From the NCBI GenBank assembly GCA_012517435.1, contig JAAYUY010000207.1, positions 1 to 34,940 on the forward strand: a DNA stretch of 34,940 nucleotides. The letters run 5' to 3'. Origin of the DNA: Sphingobacteriales bacterium. GTDB taxonomy: Bacteria; Bacteroidota; Bacteroidia; CAILMK01; JAAYUY01. Shown here piece by piece: positions 17,478 through 25,577 of this stretch. Both the position numbers and the translations under genes were made by a program. The notes below the pieces were generated by a model. The model searched no databases and was not told where the DNA came from. It was given only the letters and a program-made list of their open reading frames with translations. Each line of letters starts with the position of its first letter. Position 1 is the stretch's first letter.

Positions 17478-17581
17478 AGGCTTCTCTGTTAAGCAGACTG
17501 TTATTGACTAATTAAAATTTATTTATTTCCGCCTGCATACAGTTTTTGAAATGCCTTGGTATCTTTTAAAAAAATTATTTA

Positions 17582-17610
17582 TTGCAATTTTTCATAAAAT
17601 TATACCTTTA
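17582..17610 (+). promoter_or_regulatory. Candidate promoter for the lone receiver gene
   Basis: TTG at 17582-17584, an 18-base spacer and TACCTTTA at 17603-17610 fit the Bacteroidota promoter except for A in place of the last G. It would give a leader of about 50 bases. Confidence 0.35.
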
Positions 17611-17666
17611 CAGTTTGAAAAAATCATTTTAGTAAATCAAAAAATGGCATTTTAATATTTCTTTTC

Positions 17667-18038
17667 ATGGAAGATAGATGGAAGAATAAAAAAATACTGA
17701 TAGTTGAAGACAACACTTCAAATTACAGATTACTTGAAGCCATTTTAAGATCGAAAAAAATTGAATTTGATTGGGTAACGGACGGATTGCAGGCCATGCA
17801 GGCAATTCAGAATAATAAATATGATTTGATAATCATGGACATTCAGCTCCCGGAACTTGACGGTTTTGAAGTAACCCAAAAGGTCAGGGAGTTTGACAAA
17901 GACGTTCCCATTATTGCCATTACTGCCTTTGCCATGTTTACTTCAAAAAGCAAATGCATGGAATATGGATGTAATGATTTTATAATCAAACCCTTCAGAT
18001 CATCCGCACTGCTGCCTTTATTAAACAAATACCTGTAA
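17667..18038 (+). CDS. Single-domain response regulator (CheY-like receiver)
   Basis: This 123-residue protein is only a receiver domain. The acidic pocket is ILIVEDN, the phosphoacceptor is Asp58 in LIIMDIQLPELDG, the switch Thr lies in IIAITAFA and the conserved Lys in FIIKPF. It has no output domain, so it must signal by protein-protein contact or serve in a phosphorelay. The sequence is most like the receiver modules of hybrid histidine kinases. It stands alone before the threonylcarbamoyladenylate synthase gene (24-base gap) with no kinase adjacent. It resembles the two tandem receivers near 31-32 kb. Confidence 0.93.
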   Translation: MEDRWKNKKILIVEDNTSNYRLLEAILRSKKIEFDWVTDGLQAMQAIQNNKYDLIIMDIQLPELDGFEVTQKVREFDKDVPIIAITAFAMFTSKSKCMEYGCNDFIIKPFRSSALLPLLNKYL

Positions 18039-18062
18039 TTAAAATCACAAATAAAAATTCAG

Positions 18063-19028
18063 TTGGCTCTGATAGGATCAGATATAGGTTTTGCACGTAA
18101 ACTGCTTGAAAACGGGGAAATTATTGCCATTCCGACCGAAACAGTATATGGACTTGCAGGCAATGCCCTGAATGTTGATGCCATCATTAATATTTTTAAA
18201 GTTAAAAACCGGCCTTTTTTTGACCCATTAATACTTCATATTGGCAAGCAAGAAGATATTGAAAAATACGGCACTGATATTCCAGCTGTCCTTTTTCAGC
18301 TTGCAGAACGTTTCTGGCCGGGGCCACTGAGCCTCATCGTCAAAAAGAATGAAATAATCCCCGATATAGTAACCAGCGGATTGCCAACAGTTGCTATCAG
18401 GATGCCGGATAACAAACTGACGCTTTCATTGTTAAATAAGATTTCTTTTCCTCTTGCCGCTCCGAGTGCCAATAAATTTGGCAGGGTAAGCCCCACCTCT
18501 CCTGCTCATGTTGACAAGCAGTTAGGAAATGAAATTCAATATATTTTAGACGGAGGACCAACAAAAATCGGTATCGAATCAACAATTGTGAAATTTCATC
18601 AAAATCAATTGATGATACTTCGTAAAGGAGCTATCAGTGCTGAGGAAATTGCCGAAGCTACCGGAATATTTCCTGTAATGGCCAATGAGCAATCTAAAGT
18701 GGAAACTGCCGGTCAGTTGAATAAGCATTATGCGACACAAACTCCTATTAAAATTATTGATTTTCAATCATTTAAAAAAGAATATTTTGTGAAAAATGTC
18801 TGCTTGCTGAAGTTTAATACATATTCAAAGGAATTCCCACATGAGCATCAACGTATTTTATCCCCCAATTCAGAGCTTACAGAAGCCGCAAGGAATTTCT
18901 TTCAGTTTCTCCACGAACTTGATGAATTAAAATTCGATTTGATTTTAGCTGAACTTGTACCTGACAAAGGAATCGGAAAGGCTATTAACGACAGGATCAG
19001 AAAAGCTGCTGCTACTTTTGAGCAATAA
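18063..19028 (+). CDS. L-threonylcarbamoyladenylate synthase (Sua5/YwlC type)
   Basis: This 321-residue enzyme makes threonylcarbamoyl-AMP from threonine, bicarbonate and ATP, the first step of t6A37 tRNA modification. The YrdC domain shows IPTETVYGLAGNA, KNRPFFDPLILHI, FPLAAPSANKFGRVSPT and IESTIVKF. A C-terminal Sua5 domain follows (AGQLNKHYATQTPI after a linker), so it is the two-domain type, not the short TsaC. The start is a TTG at 18063. An in-frame TAA lies shortly upstream and no ATG fits the conserved N-terminus. It follows the receiver gene closely on the same strand and ends tail to tail with the signal peptidase gene, 25 bases apart. Confidence 0.95.
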   Translation: MALIGSDIGFARKLLENGEIIAIPTETVYGLAGNALNVDAIINIFKVKNRPFFDPLILHIGKQEDIEKYGTDIPAVLFQLAERFWPGPLSLIVKKNEIIPDIVTSGLPTVAIRMPDNKLTLSLLNKISFPLAAPSANKFGRVSPTSPAHVDKQLGNEIQYILDGGPTKIGIESTIVKFHQNQLMILRKGAISAEEIAEATGIFPVMANEQSKVETAGQLNKHYATQTPIKIIDFQSFKKEYFVKNVCLLKFNTYSKEFPHEHQRILSPNSELTEAARNFFQFLHELDELKFDLILAELVPDKGIGKAINDRIRKAAATFEQ

Positions 19029-19053
19029 CACAAGATTGATCTCGAAACTACTT

Positions 19054-20478
19054 TTAATGAATTGCCTGAAACAGGCGGTTCCATCTGATTTTGTTGATAC
19101 CTCTTCCCTCTTTATCCCACGACATCCAGATAAACAATGCTTTACCAACAATATGATCTTCAGGAACAAAACCCCACATGCGGGAATCAGCTGAATTGTG
19201 GCGGTTGTCCCCCATCATCCAGTAATAATTCATTTTGAAAGTATAGTGGGTAATTTCTTTTCCGTTTAAGTAAAACTTACCGTCTTTCATCGTAAAGTCC
19301 GGGTTATTTTCATAAACACGAATCGGACGTTGATAAATGGCATAATTATCTTCATTCAGTGCAATCTTATCACCCTTTTTAGGGATATAAATTGGCCCGT
19401 AATTGTCAACATTCCACTTCAATCGCTCTGAGAACGGATAAAAATTAGGATCAAAAGTTCCTTCCGGATCTATCAGAGGTTCTATCTTTTTCACATTCTG
19501 AAACTTACTGATTCTATTGGCATTTTCGATGGTTAGCCACATAATATACTCCGACCCGTCACCAAGTAACGACTGATAATCAGTTATTCCTAAATCGTGT
19601 AAATGTCGTTTGCTGAATCCGGAACCATCAGTTTTGACATAATAACGATATTGACCATCGGGAGGCAGTTTTACGTGTTTTGAATTGATATAAACCTGTC
19701 TGTTTTTAATGAATAAGGTGTCTCCCGGAATGCCGATACATCTTTTTATGTAGTTTTCCTGCTTATCAACAGGCCTGAAATCCTCCATCGGATAATTAAA
19801 AACTACTACATCGTTGTTTTTTATTTTTTGAAATCCGGGTATTCTGGTATAAGGAATTTTCCACCAGGTTACATATGATTTTGTTTTAATAACAGGCATC
19901 GTATGATGGGCGAAAGGGAAAGCAATTGGTGTCATGGGAATCCGGGGACCATAATTTACTTTGCTGACAAACAGAAAATCACCTACAAGCAATGATTTTT
20001 CCATTGAAGGTGTCGGGATGGTATAGGCTTCAATAAAAAACCAACGGATAATGGTTGCAGCAATAGCGGCAAAAATGATGGCATCTGCCCATTCCCTTGA
20101 TTTACTTTTTTTTCTGCTTTCTTTAAATGCTTCATCTCCTCCTGCCCCAACATATTTGAGTTTTTTATCAAATGACAGATAAATCAATGATAAAGGTGCG
20201 AAAACAGTATACCATGTATTTTTTGAGCCATAAATACCGAAAGATTTCAGCAAGGCAATCACCATCAGCAATAACATCAGCAGGTTGACTCCCGGCACTA
20301 TCAACAGGAAAATCCACCACCATGGCCTGCCTGAAAATTTAAGCATCACCAGAAGATTGTAAACAGGGACAAGCCCTTTCCAGTTTTTTTCGTTTCCATG
20401 AGGGAACAATCTGTATAGACTTACTGATAACAGCAAATAATACAGGGCAATGAAGATATAAAAACCGGGAGATAACAT
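19054..20478 (-). CDS. lepB: Signal peptidase I with N-terminal multi-helix membrane domain
   Basis: This protein removes signal peptides from Sec-exported proteins at the outer face of the inner membrane. The Ser/Lys dyad is visible: Ser158 in IPTPSMEKSLLVGDF and Lys245 in ENYIKRCIGIPGD. The C-terminal box is YYWMMGDNRHNSADSRMWGFV. At 474 residues it is longer than E. coli LepB. It has an extra N-terminal block of hydrophobic helices (about 1-100, resembling DUF5684) before the anchor helix, and a long insertion between the catalytic and C-terminal boxes, as in other Bacteroidota enzymes. It is the last gene of the parA operon, 6 bases after dapB. Confidence 0.95.
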   Translation of the reverse strand: MLSPGFYIFIALYYLLLSVSLYRLFPHGNEKNWKGLVPVYNLLVMLKFSGRPWWWIFLLIVPGVNLLMLLLMVIALLKSFGIYGSKNTWYTVFAPLSLIYLSFDKKLKYVGAGGDEAFKESRKKSKSREWADAIIFAAIAATIIRWFFIEAYTIPTPSMEKSLLVGDFLFVSKVNYGPRIPMTPIAFPFAHHTMPVIKTKSYVTWWKIPYTRIPGFQKIKNNDVVVFNYPMEDFRPVDKQENYIKRCIGIPGDTLFIKNRQVYINSKHVKLPPDGQYRYYVKTDGSGFSKRHLHDLGITDYQSLLGDGSEYIMWLTIENANRISKFQNVKKIEPLIDPEGTFDPNFYPFSERLKWNVDNYGPIYIPKKGDKIALNEDNYAIYQRPIRVYENNPDFTMKDGKFYLNGKEITHYTFKMNYYWMMGDNRHNSADSRMWGFVPEDHIVGKALFIWMSWDKEGRGINKIRWNRLFQAIH

Positions 20479-20484
20479 TTGATT

Positions 20485-21222
20485 TTATTTATTGTTGTCG
20501 AAAAGGTGTTGCATGGTGTAAATTCCTTTTTTACCAATGAGCCATTCGGTTGCAATTAATGTACCAGTGGCAAAACCAGCTCTGCTAAATGCCTCATGTT
20601 CAATAACTATTCTATCAATATCAGATTCAATGCTTACTTCATGAATGCCAACAATTTCTCCTTCACGATGATAGTAAACCGGCAGAATTCCGGCATCAGG
20701 ACGTGCGTCAGAATGATCGGGATAGGCTTTCCACTCTTTGTAGCTATCAAGTTCTCTAAGCATGGTGTTGGCTATGGTGATGGCGGTACCGCTGGGAGCA
20801 TCCTTTTTGTGCTCATGATGAGCTTCTGAAATGCTTATTTTATAGGATTTGTATTGATTGACCATTTTGGCCAGCAATTCACATGCTTTTAACATAACAT
20901 GAACCCCAATGCTGAAATTGGAAGCATAAAACAAGGCTCCGTTGTGTTTTTTACATTGGTTCTCAACTTCATCAAATTCATGATACCAGCCTGTTGTACC
21001 AACTACAATGGGCTTATTGGCTTCAAAACATTTAATGATATTGTAAACTGCACTTCCGGGTGTGGTAAAATCAATCACAATATCCGCATTTTCAAATGCC
21101 TTACTGTCAAATTTAAACACAAAGTAAGGATCATAGATACCTGTAATTTCGTGTCCGCGTGAAAGGGCCATTTTCTCGATTTCTTTGCCCATTTTTCCAT
21201 AACCAAAAAGAAAAATCTTCAT
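20485..21222 (-). CDS. dapB: 4-hydroxy-tetrahydrodipicolinate reductase DapB
   Basis: This 245-residue NAD(P)H-dependent reductase makes tetrahydrodipicolinate for lysine and diaminopimelate, and hence for peptidoglycan. It has an N-terminal Rossmann motif (FGYGKMGKEIE), IDFTTPGSAV, the GTTGWY loop, and the catalytic and substrate-binding SEAHHEHKKDAPSGTA with its His pair and Lys. Length is normal for the shorter DapB type. It lies between the DUF5683 gene (2 bases) and lepB (6 bases) in the par operon, so supply of cell-wall precursor is co-expressed with chromosome segregation. Confidence 0.96.
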   Translation of the reverse strand: MKIFLFGYGKMGKEIEKMALSRGHEITGIYDPYFVFKFDSKAFENADIVIDFTTPGSAVYNIIKCFEANKPIVVGTTGWYHEFDEVENQCKKHNGALFYASNFSIGVHVMLKACELLAKMVNQYKSYKISISEAHHEHKKDAPSGTAITIANTMLRELDSYKEWKAYPDHSDARPDAGILPVYYHREGEIVGIHEVSIESDIDRIVIEHEAFSRAGFATGTLIATEWLIGKKGIYTMQHLFDNNK

Positions 21223-21224
21223 AA

Positions 21225-21794
21225 TTAAAATTTATAAGTGATTCCAGTTAATGCAAATAATGACCCATCAAGAGGCAATTTTATTATTTCCGTAGAAAAT
21301 CCAATATCATCCATCCGGTCGAAGCTCCTGAGATGGGCGCTCACATAAGCATCAATTATGTTCAGAATATACACTCCTGTCGTAGCTATCAATGATAATT
21401 CAAGATTTCTTCTGTAATAGTCACGAAGTGATTTTAACTGTGTAGCTTTTTCATAGCGGTCCTTCGCTGTACCATTGACCGGATCATATTTATCGATGGT
21501 CAATGGATTGTTATCAGTTCGAAGAAGATATGCTTCTTTAAAATCAAGATAATTCAGGCGATTGGTGTTAAAAAAATAATAACATGTACCTAAACCTGCA
21601 TAAACAATAGGAGTTTTATACCATTGTCCGTTTAAAATCTGTCCGGTTCCGGGAATAATAGCAGAGGCAATCGTTGAGGTTTTTGGATTGATTTCCTTTT
21701 TCTTCTGTGTATTCTGTGCAGTTGACTGAAAGAAGATGGCTACAATAAAAAATGATAATAGGATTGCATTATTATGTCGGAAACAAATAATCAA
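21225..21794 (-). CDS. DUF5683-type envelope protein
   Basis: This 189-residue protein has an N-terminal signal or anchor (ILLSFFIVAIFFQSTAQ). The DUF5683 hallmark follows: STIASAIIPGTGQILNGQWYKTPIVYAGLG, then a strand-rich region with FNTNRLNYLDFKEAYLLR. A second hydrophobic segment, IATTGVYILNIIDAYVSAHL, completes the usual pattern. Function is unknown. The family is regularly found between parB and cell-envelope genes in Bacteroidota. The start is a TTG at 21794, 1 base after the parB stop; the nearby ATG is out of frame and runs at once into a stop. Translational coupling to parB is likely. Confidence 0.85.
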   Translation of the reverse strand: MIICFRHNNAILLSFFIVAIFFQSTAQNTQKKKEINPKTSTIASAIIPGTGQILNGQWYKTPIVYAGLGTCYYFFNTNRLNYLDFKEAYLLRTDNNPLTIDKYDPVNGTAKDRYEKATQLKSLRDYYRRNLELSLIATTGVYILNIIDAYVSAHLRSFDRMDDIGFSTEIIKLPLDGSLFALTGITYKF

Positions 21795-21795
21795 A

Positions 21796-22689
21796 TCATT
21801 CCCTGTTTAAAATCCTCGTAATAGACTCCAATTCTTCTTCACTGTTAAATGGTAAAATCAGTTCTCCTTTCCCCTGCTTTTTAATCTTGATTTTTATTTT
21901 TAACTGTGTTTTCTCCGATAACTCTTTTTCTAATGCAATGATTTTCTCGGGCTTTTCGGCTTTCTTTTTTTCAGGAGTCTGTGGCTTGACTTCAATTAAT
22001 TCATCCTTTGACTGACGGGCTAATTCTTCTACTTCCCTCACAGAAAGATCTTCTTCAATAATAAGTTTTAACAGATGTAACTGAACTTCAGGCTCTTCAA
22101 TACCAATTAAACAACGTGCATGCCCCATGCTGATTTGCTGATCGCGTATGGCTACTTGTATTTCCACCGGAAGTTTTAATAAACGAAGGTAGTTGGTTAC
22201 TGTCGAGCGGTCTTTGCCGATACGTGTCGCCACATCTTCGTGTTTCAGGTTACATTCTTCGATAAGTCTTTTATAACTGATGGCTATTTCGATAGCATTC
22301 AGGTTTTCACGATGTATATTTTCAATCAACGACATCTCCAGCATGCCTTGATCGTCTGCTACCCTGATGTATGCCGGTATTTTTTCAAGTCCTGCCCTGA
22401 TGGCGGCTCTAGTTCTTCTTTCCCCTGAAATGAGCTGATATTTTCCATACCCCATCTTCCTGACGGTAACTGGTTGAATAAGTCCGTGAACTTTAATAGA
22501 TTCTACCAGTTCGTCAAGCTCCTTGTCATTGAAGTTTTCCCTTGGCTGAAAAGGATTGGCTTCAATATCAGAAATAGGAATTTCGGCCACACTGAACAAA
22601 GGTGGGGCATTTTTCCCTGTAATATCTGTTTCAGTATTTTCAAGCAACGCATTTAAACCTCTTCCTAATCCTTGTTTTTTTGCATTCAT
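21796..22689 (-). CDS. parB: Chromosome partitioning protein ParB
   Basis: This 297-residue protein binds parS and spreads as a CTP-dependent clamp to organise the origin region. The CTPase N-domain shows ANPFQPR, ELVESIKVHGLIQPV and the GERRTRAA box, with ENIHRENLNAIEIA. The central helix-turn-helix (HEDVATRIGKDRSTVTNYLRLL) reads parS, followed by ISMGHARCLIG. A Lys-rich linker leads to a C-terminal dimerisation segment. The start follows the parA stop by 15 bases. I could not find a parS-like palindrome in the window. Confidence 0.97.
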   Translation of the reverse strand: MNAKKQGLGRGLNALLENTETDITGKNAPPLFSVAEIPISDIEANPFQPRENFNDKELDELVESIKVHGLIQPVTVRKMGYGKYQLISGERRTRAAIRAGLEKIPAYIRVADDQGMLEMSLIENIHRENLNAIEIAISYKRLIEECNLKHEDVATRIGKDRSTVTNYLRLLKLPVEIQVAIRDQQISMGHARCLIGIEEPEVQLHLLKLIIEEDLSVREVEELARQSKDELIEVKPQTPEKKKAEKPEKIIALEKELSEKTQLKIKIKIKKQGKGELILPFNSEEELESITRILNRE

Positions 22690-22704
22690 ATCTTAAAAGT
22701 AAGT

Positions 22705-23487
22705 TTACTTTTTTACAAGCGGTAAATTGTTATTTGTCAGAATTTCTTTGGCAAGATTCAGATAATTCACTGATCCCCTGCCCTCATGGTCGTGAAGTAA
22801 AACAGGAACCCCAAAACCCGGTGCTTCACTTATCCTTATATTCCGGTGAATAATGGTATCAAAAACAAGTTGCTGAAAATGCATTTTAACATCTTCAACT
22901 ACCTGATTGGCAAGCCTTAACCTGACATCGTACATGGTCAGTAAAATACCTTCTATTTCAAGGGCAGTATTTAGATTGTTCTGTACAATTTTAATTGTGT
23001 TAAGCAGTTTTCCAAGCCCTTCCAGGGCAAAATATTCACACTGCACAGGAATAATCACCGAATCAGCTGTTGTCAGTGCATTTGTTGTTATAATTCCTAA
23101 GGAAGGAGAACAGTCAATTAAAATGAACTCATAGTCTGATTGTATTTTTTTTAAAACCTTTTGCATCATTCTCTCCCTTTCTGGCATTCCGATTAATTCA
23201 ATTTCAGCACCTACCAGATCGATGTGAGAAGGCAGAATGTACAAATTCTGAATCTGAGTCGATAAGACGGCTGTCTTTGGATTCAAATTATTGATGATAC
23301 ATTCGTAAATCGAAGTTTTTACAGTTTTGGGATCACAACCTACTCCGGAAGTGGCATTTGCCTGCGGATCGGCATCTACTATCAGGGTTTTATATTCAAG
23401 GGCAGCCAGACTTGCAGCAAGGTTAATGGCTGTAGTGGTTTTTCCTACCCCGCCTTTCTGATTTGCAATTGCGATAATCTTTCCCAT
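22705..23487 (-). CDS. parA: Chromosome partitioning ATPase ParA
   Basis: This 260-residue ParA/Soj ATPase has the deviant Walker A motif KGGVGKTTTAIN (residues 11-22), the A' region DADPQANAT and Walker B FILIDCSPSLG. PVQCEYFALEGLGKL is the conserved ParA segment after it. It forms an ATP-dependent, nucleoid-bound gradient that moves ParB-parS complexes. It is the first gene of the five-gene minus-strand operon and has a candidate promoter and a DnaA-box sequence in the 141-base gap upstream. Confidence 0.97.
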   Translation of the reverse strand: MGKIIAIANQKGGVGKTTTAINLAASLAALEYKTLIVDADPQANATSGVGCDPKTVKTSIYECIINNLNPKTAVLSTQIQNLYILPSHIDLVGAEIELIGMPERERMMQKVLKKIQSDYEFILIDCSPSLGIITTNALTTADSVIIPVQCEYFALEGLGKLLNTIKIVQNNLNTALEIEGILLTMYDVRLRLANQVVEDVKMHFQQLVFDTIIHRNIRISEAPGFGVPVLLHDHEGRGSVNYLNLAKEILTNNNLPLVKK

Positions 23488-23543
23488 CTTATTTGTTGCC
23501 TTTTATGAATTAAATCGCTATTTCGGTCATTTTATTCTTCATG

Positions 23544-23551
23544 CAAATATA
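23544..23551 (-). promoter_or_regulatory. -7 element for the parA operon
   Basis: The minus strand reads TATATTTG, a full TAnnTTTG match, 56 bases before the parA ATG. A TTG lies upstream with a 24-base spacer, a little longer than usual. Confidence 0.5.
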
Positions 23552-23600
23552 TCGACTTAAGTTTTTTATTGAAGGCAAGTTTAACCCGCTCAGGGTGAAT

Positions 23601-23609
23601 TGTGGATAA
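23601..23609. promoter_or_regulatory. DnaA-box-like 9-mer upstream of parA
   Basis: TGTGGATAA is the exact complement of TTATCCACA, the consensus DnaA box, in an AT-rich gap between parA and the next gene. A single 9-mer can arise by chance; another exact copy occurs inside the PspC gene at 27074-27082. Confidence 0.25.
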
Positions 23610-23628
23610 ATAATTTAATAATTGAATA

Positions 23629-24093
23629 TCAGCTATTTGCAGATGAATCCTCCCTTTTTGACAAAAGCTCTTCTACCTCTACTGATTCGTGATGATGTTT
23701 CTGACGCCAGTAAAAATCATTCCTTTTACTTAAGGTTGCAAAGTAAAAAAGAACGCCAAGAAAGAGCAATTTATCAGAAAATTCAGAATCAATAGATTTG
23801 TAGAGGATAAAAGAGGCAGCCAGATGGGCCGTCAGAACAATGGCTGTAATGACAGCAAAAGTTCTTGTTATTTCAGAAGTTTTGGAAAATCCTCCTAGAA
23901 AAATAAAGATTGCCCCCAGAAAATAGACAACTGAGAGTAAGAAATACTCACTACTGAAGTCAAAATACATGAGCCTTTTGCCATAATTCACATAAACATA
24001 AACCAGCAATGCTATTCTCAGCAGCCATTGGGCAAGGCCATAATATTTGGCTAAACCTTTTAAATCTCGTCTTAAAGCACTTAAAATACCCAT
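23629..24093 (-). CDS. Small membrane protein of unknown function
   Basis: I do not recognise a family. The 154-residue protein has about four hydrophobic helices (around 22-36, 49-68, 77-98 and 107-120). A basic N-terminus (SALRRDLKGLAKYYG) precedes them and a charged His/Glu-rich C-terminal tail of about 30 residues follows. No catalytic motif is seen. It lies 42 bases after the PrsW-like gene on the same strand, so the two may be co-transcribed. Confidence 0.65.
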   Translation of the reverse strand: MGILSALRRDLKGLAKYYGLAQWLLRIALLVYVYVNYGKRLMYFDFSSEYFLLSVVYFLGAIFIFLGGFSKTSEITRTFAVITAIVLTAHLAASFILYKSIDSEFSDKLLFLGVLFYFATLSKRNDFYWRQKHHHESVEVEELLSKREDSSANS

Positions 24094-24135
24094 AATTATT
24101 GTTTCAATTCAGTTTGAAGTAAGGTTCAAAAATAG

Positions 24136-24804
24136 TTAAATTAAATCTTCTTTTGATAAATCTGAGAGTGTTTTCATCTTCCTGAACGATTTAATCCACA
24201 GGTAAATAAAAAAAGGTAACCAGACAGCAATCATTATTGCCTGCTGTGTCATCAGGAAAAAATCGTATAAACCATGAATCAGAAAAGGGATAACAAAGGC
24301 AAGAATAAAATTTGCCATTTTGTTCCCGACCTGAAAACGTGCAAAACCGAGATAAAAACCCATGAATATTCCTGTAAAGGCATGAAGGGGAATAGCCGTA
24401 AATGCCCTGACTACTCCTGTTGACATTCCACCTGAATAGACATAAAACAGATTTTCTATCATGGCAAATCCGAGTGATACAAAAACAGCATAGACAATTC
24501 CGTCAAATCGCTCATTGAAGTTTTTATTGCGCCATATTAACAGGTAAAGTGCCAGAAACTTACATGTTTCTTCAGAAAAGGAAGCTACTACAAAAGCATT
24601 GTATGCTGCAGAGCGGTACGTTTCTGTATAAGTATTGAAAGTACTGAGAAAATTTTCAATCAGAATGGCTGCCACAGCAACCAGACTTCCTGAGAAAAGA
24701 CTAAGTAGTAAAAGTCCTATCGGTTCCTTTTCGTATTTATCGCGGAAATAGATATAAACCAGAATGATGAAGACAGGTGCAACTGAAATAACAAGCAGGT
24801 TCAC
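24136..24804 (-). CDS. PrsW-family intramembrane metalloprotease
   Basis: This polytopic membrane protein of about 223 residues carries the PrsW signatures. These are the putative metal-binding SEETCKFLALYLL (EExxK) in an early helix, HAFTGIFMGFYLGFA in a middle helix, and FLIHGLYDFF near the end. The founding member cleaves an anti-sigma factor in the membrane to start release of its sigma factor. I prefer the GTG at 24804, which gives the usual N-terminus MNLLVISVAPVFIILVYIYF. A TTG at 24840 would add 12 residues and no in-frame ATG exists upstream. The gene is divergent from the pyrophosphatase gene. Protease activity is inferred from family membership. Confidence 0.85.
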   Translation of the reverse strand: MNLLVISVAPVFIILVYIYFRDKYEKEPIGLLLLSLFSGSLVAVAAILIENFLSTFNTYTETYRSAAYNAFVVASFSEETCKFLALYLLIWRNKNFNERFDGIVYAVFVSLGFAMIENLFYVYSGGMSTGVVRAFTAIPLHAFTGIFMGFYLGFARFQVGNKMANFILAFVIPFLIHGLYDFFLMTQQAIMIAVWLPFFIYLWIKSFRKMKTLSDLSKEDLI

Positions 24805-24902
24805 AAACTTTTTTTTGGGGTCAAAGATAATTTTTTGCAAATGATAAACAGAAAATCCTTTTTGGCTTAAATATTGTCAGAATAGCCCGAAAAAACAAAT
24901 CT

Positions 24903-25577
24903 ATGAATCCAAACATACTGATGGATCCTATTGGACGTTTAATGGGTTTACGCTATAAATCGCACCCATGGCATGGCATTGATATAGGAAAAAACGCACC
25001 CAATACCGTTACAGCTTACATTGAAATCGTTCCAAGGGATACTGTGAAATATGAAGTTGATAAAGCAAGCGGATATTTGCGCATCGACCGTCCACAGAAA
25101 TATTCCAACACCATTCCGGCCCTTTACGGGTTTATTCCTCAGACTTATTGCGGACAAAGTGTCGGCAAATTCTGCGAAGAAAAAACAGGTAAAAAAGATA
25201 TAAAAGGTGATGGTGATCCGCTTGATGTTTGTGTACTCACTGAAAATGAAGTCGTTCACGGAAATATTATTGCAGAGGTCAAACCTATTGGCGGATTCAG
25301 ACTTATCGACAACGGTACAGCTGATGATAAAATTGTGGCTGTTCTGGTCAATGATGCGGTATATAATGATTATGATGACATTAAAGATTGTCCTCCGCTT
25401 GTCATCAAACGTTTGCAACATTATTTCCTTACCTATAAAGACATGCCCGGCAACAAGCGTGATTGTGAAATCACACATATTTATGGTGCTGAAGAAGCAA
25501 GAGAAATTATTTCACGTTCCATCAATGATTATCACGACAAATTTTCCCTACTGGGCACAGCCCTCTCAAACGTCTGA
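24903..25577 (+). CDS. ppa: Inorganic pyrophosphatase (soluble, family I)
   Basis: This 224-residue enzyme hydrolyses pyrophosphate to phosphate, pulling biosynthetic reactions forward. The family I signature is GDGDPLDVCVL, preceded by the substrate-binding YLRIDRPQKYSNTIPALYGFIPQTY. A later conserved stretch, KPIGGFRLIDNGTADDKIVAVL, carries the second group of metal-binding acids. It is a little longer than the E. coli enzyme, with an N-terminal extension containing SHPWHGIDIG, as in other Bacteroidota. Its stop overlaps the convergent oxidoreductase gene by 12 bases. Confidence 0.95.
   Translation: MNPNILMDPIGRLMGLRYKSHPWHGIDIGKNAPNTVTAYIEIVPRDTVKYEVDKASGYLRIDRPQKYSNTIPALYGFIPQTYCGQSVGKFCEEKTGKKDIKGDGDPLDVCVLTENEVVHGNIIAEVKPIGGFRLIDNGTADDKIVAVLVNDAVYNDYDDIKDCPPLVIKRLQHYFLTYKDMPGNKRDCEITHIYGAEEAREIISRSINDYHDKFSLLGTALSNV

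Noticed and set aside
21796-23628. Search for a parS site near parA and parB
   Set aside because: I found no palindrome resembling the parS consensus in these genes or the adjacent gap; the site may be elsewhere in the chromosome.
24948-25478. 176-codon open frame antisense to the pyrophosphatase gene
   Set aside because: It lies wholly inside a well-supported conserved gene, has a Cys/Ile/Phe-rich composition typical of antisense shadows and matches no family I know.
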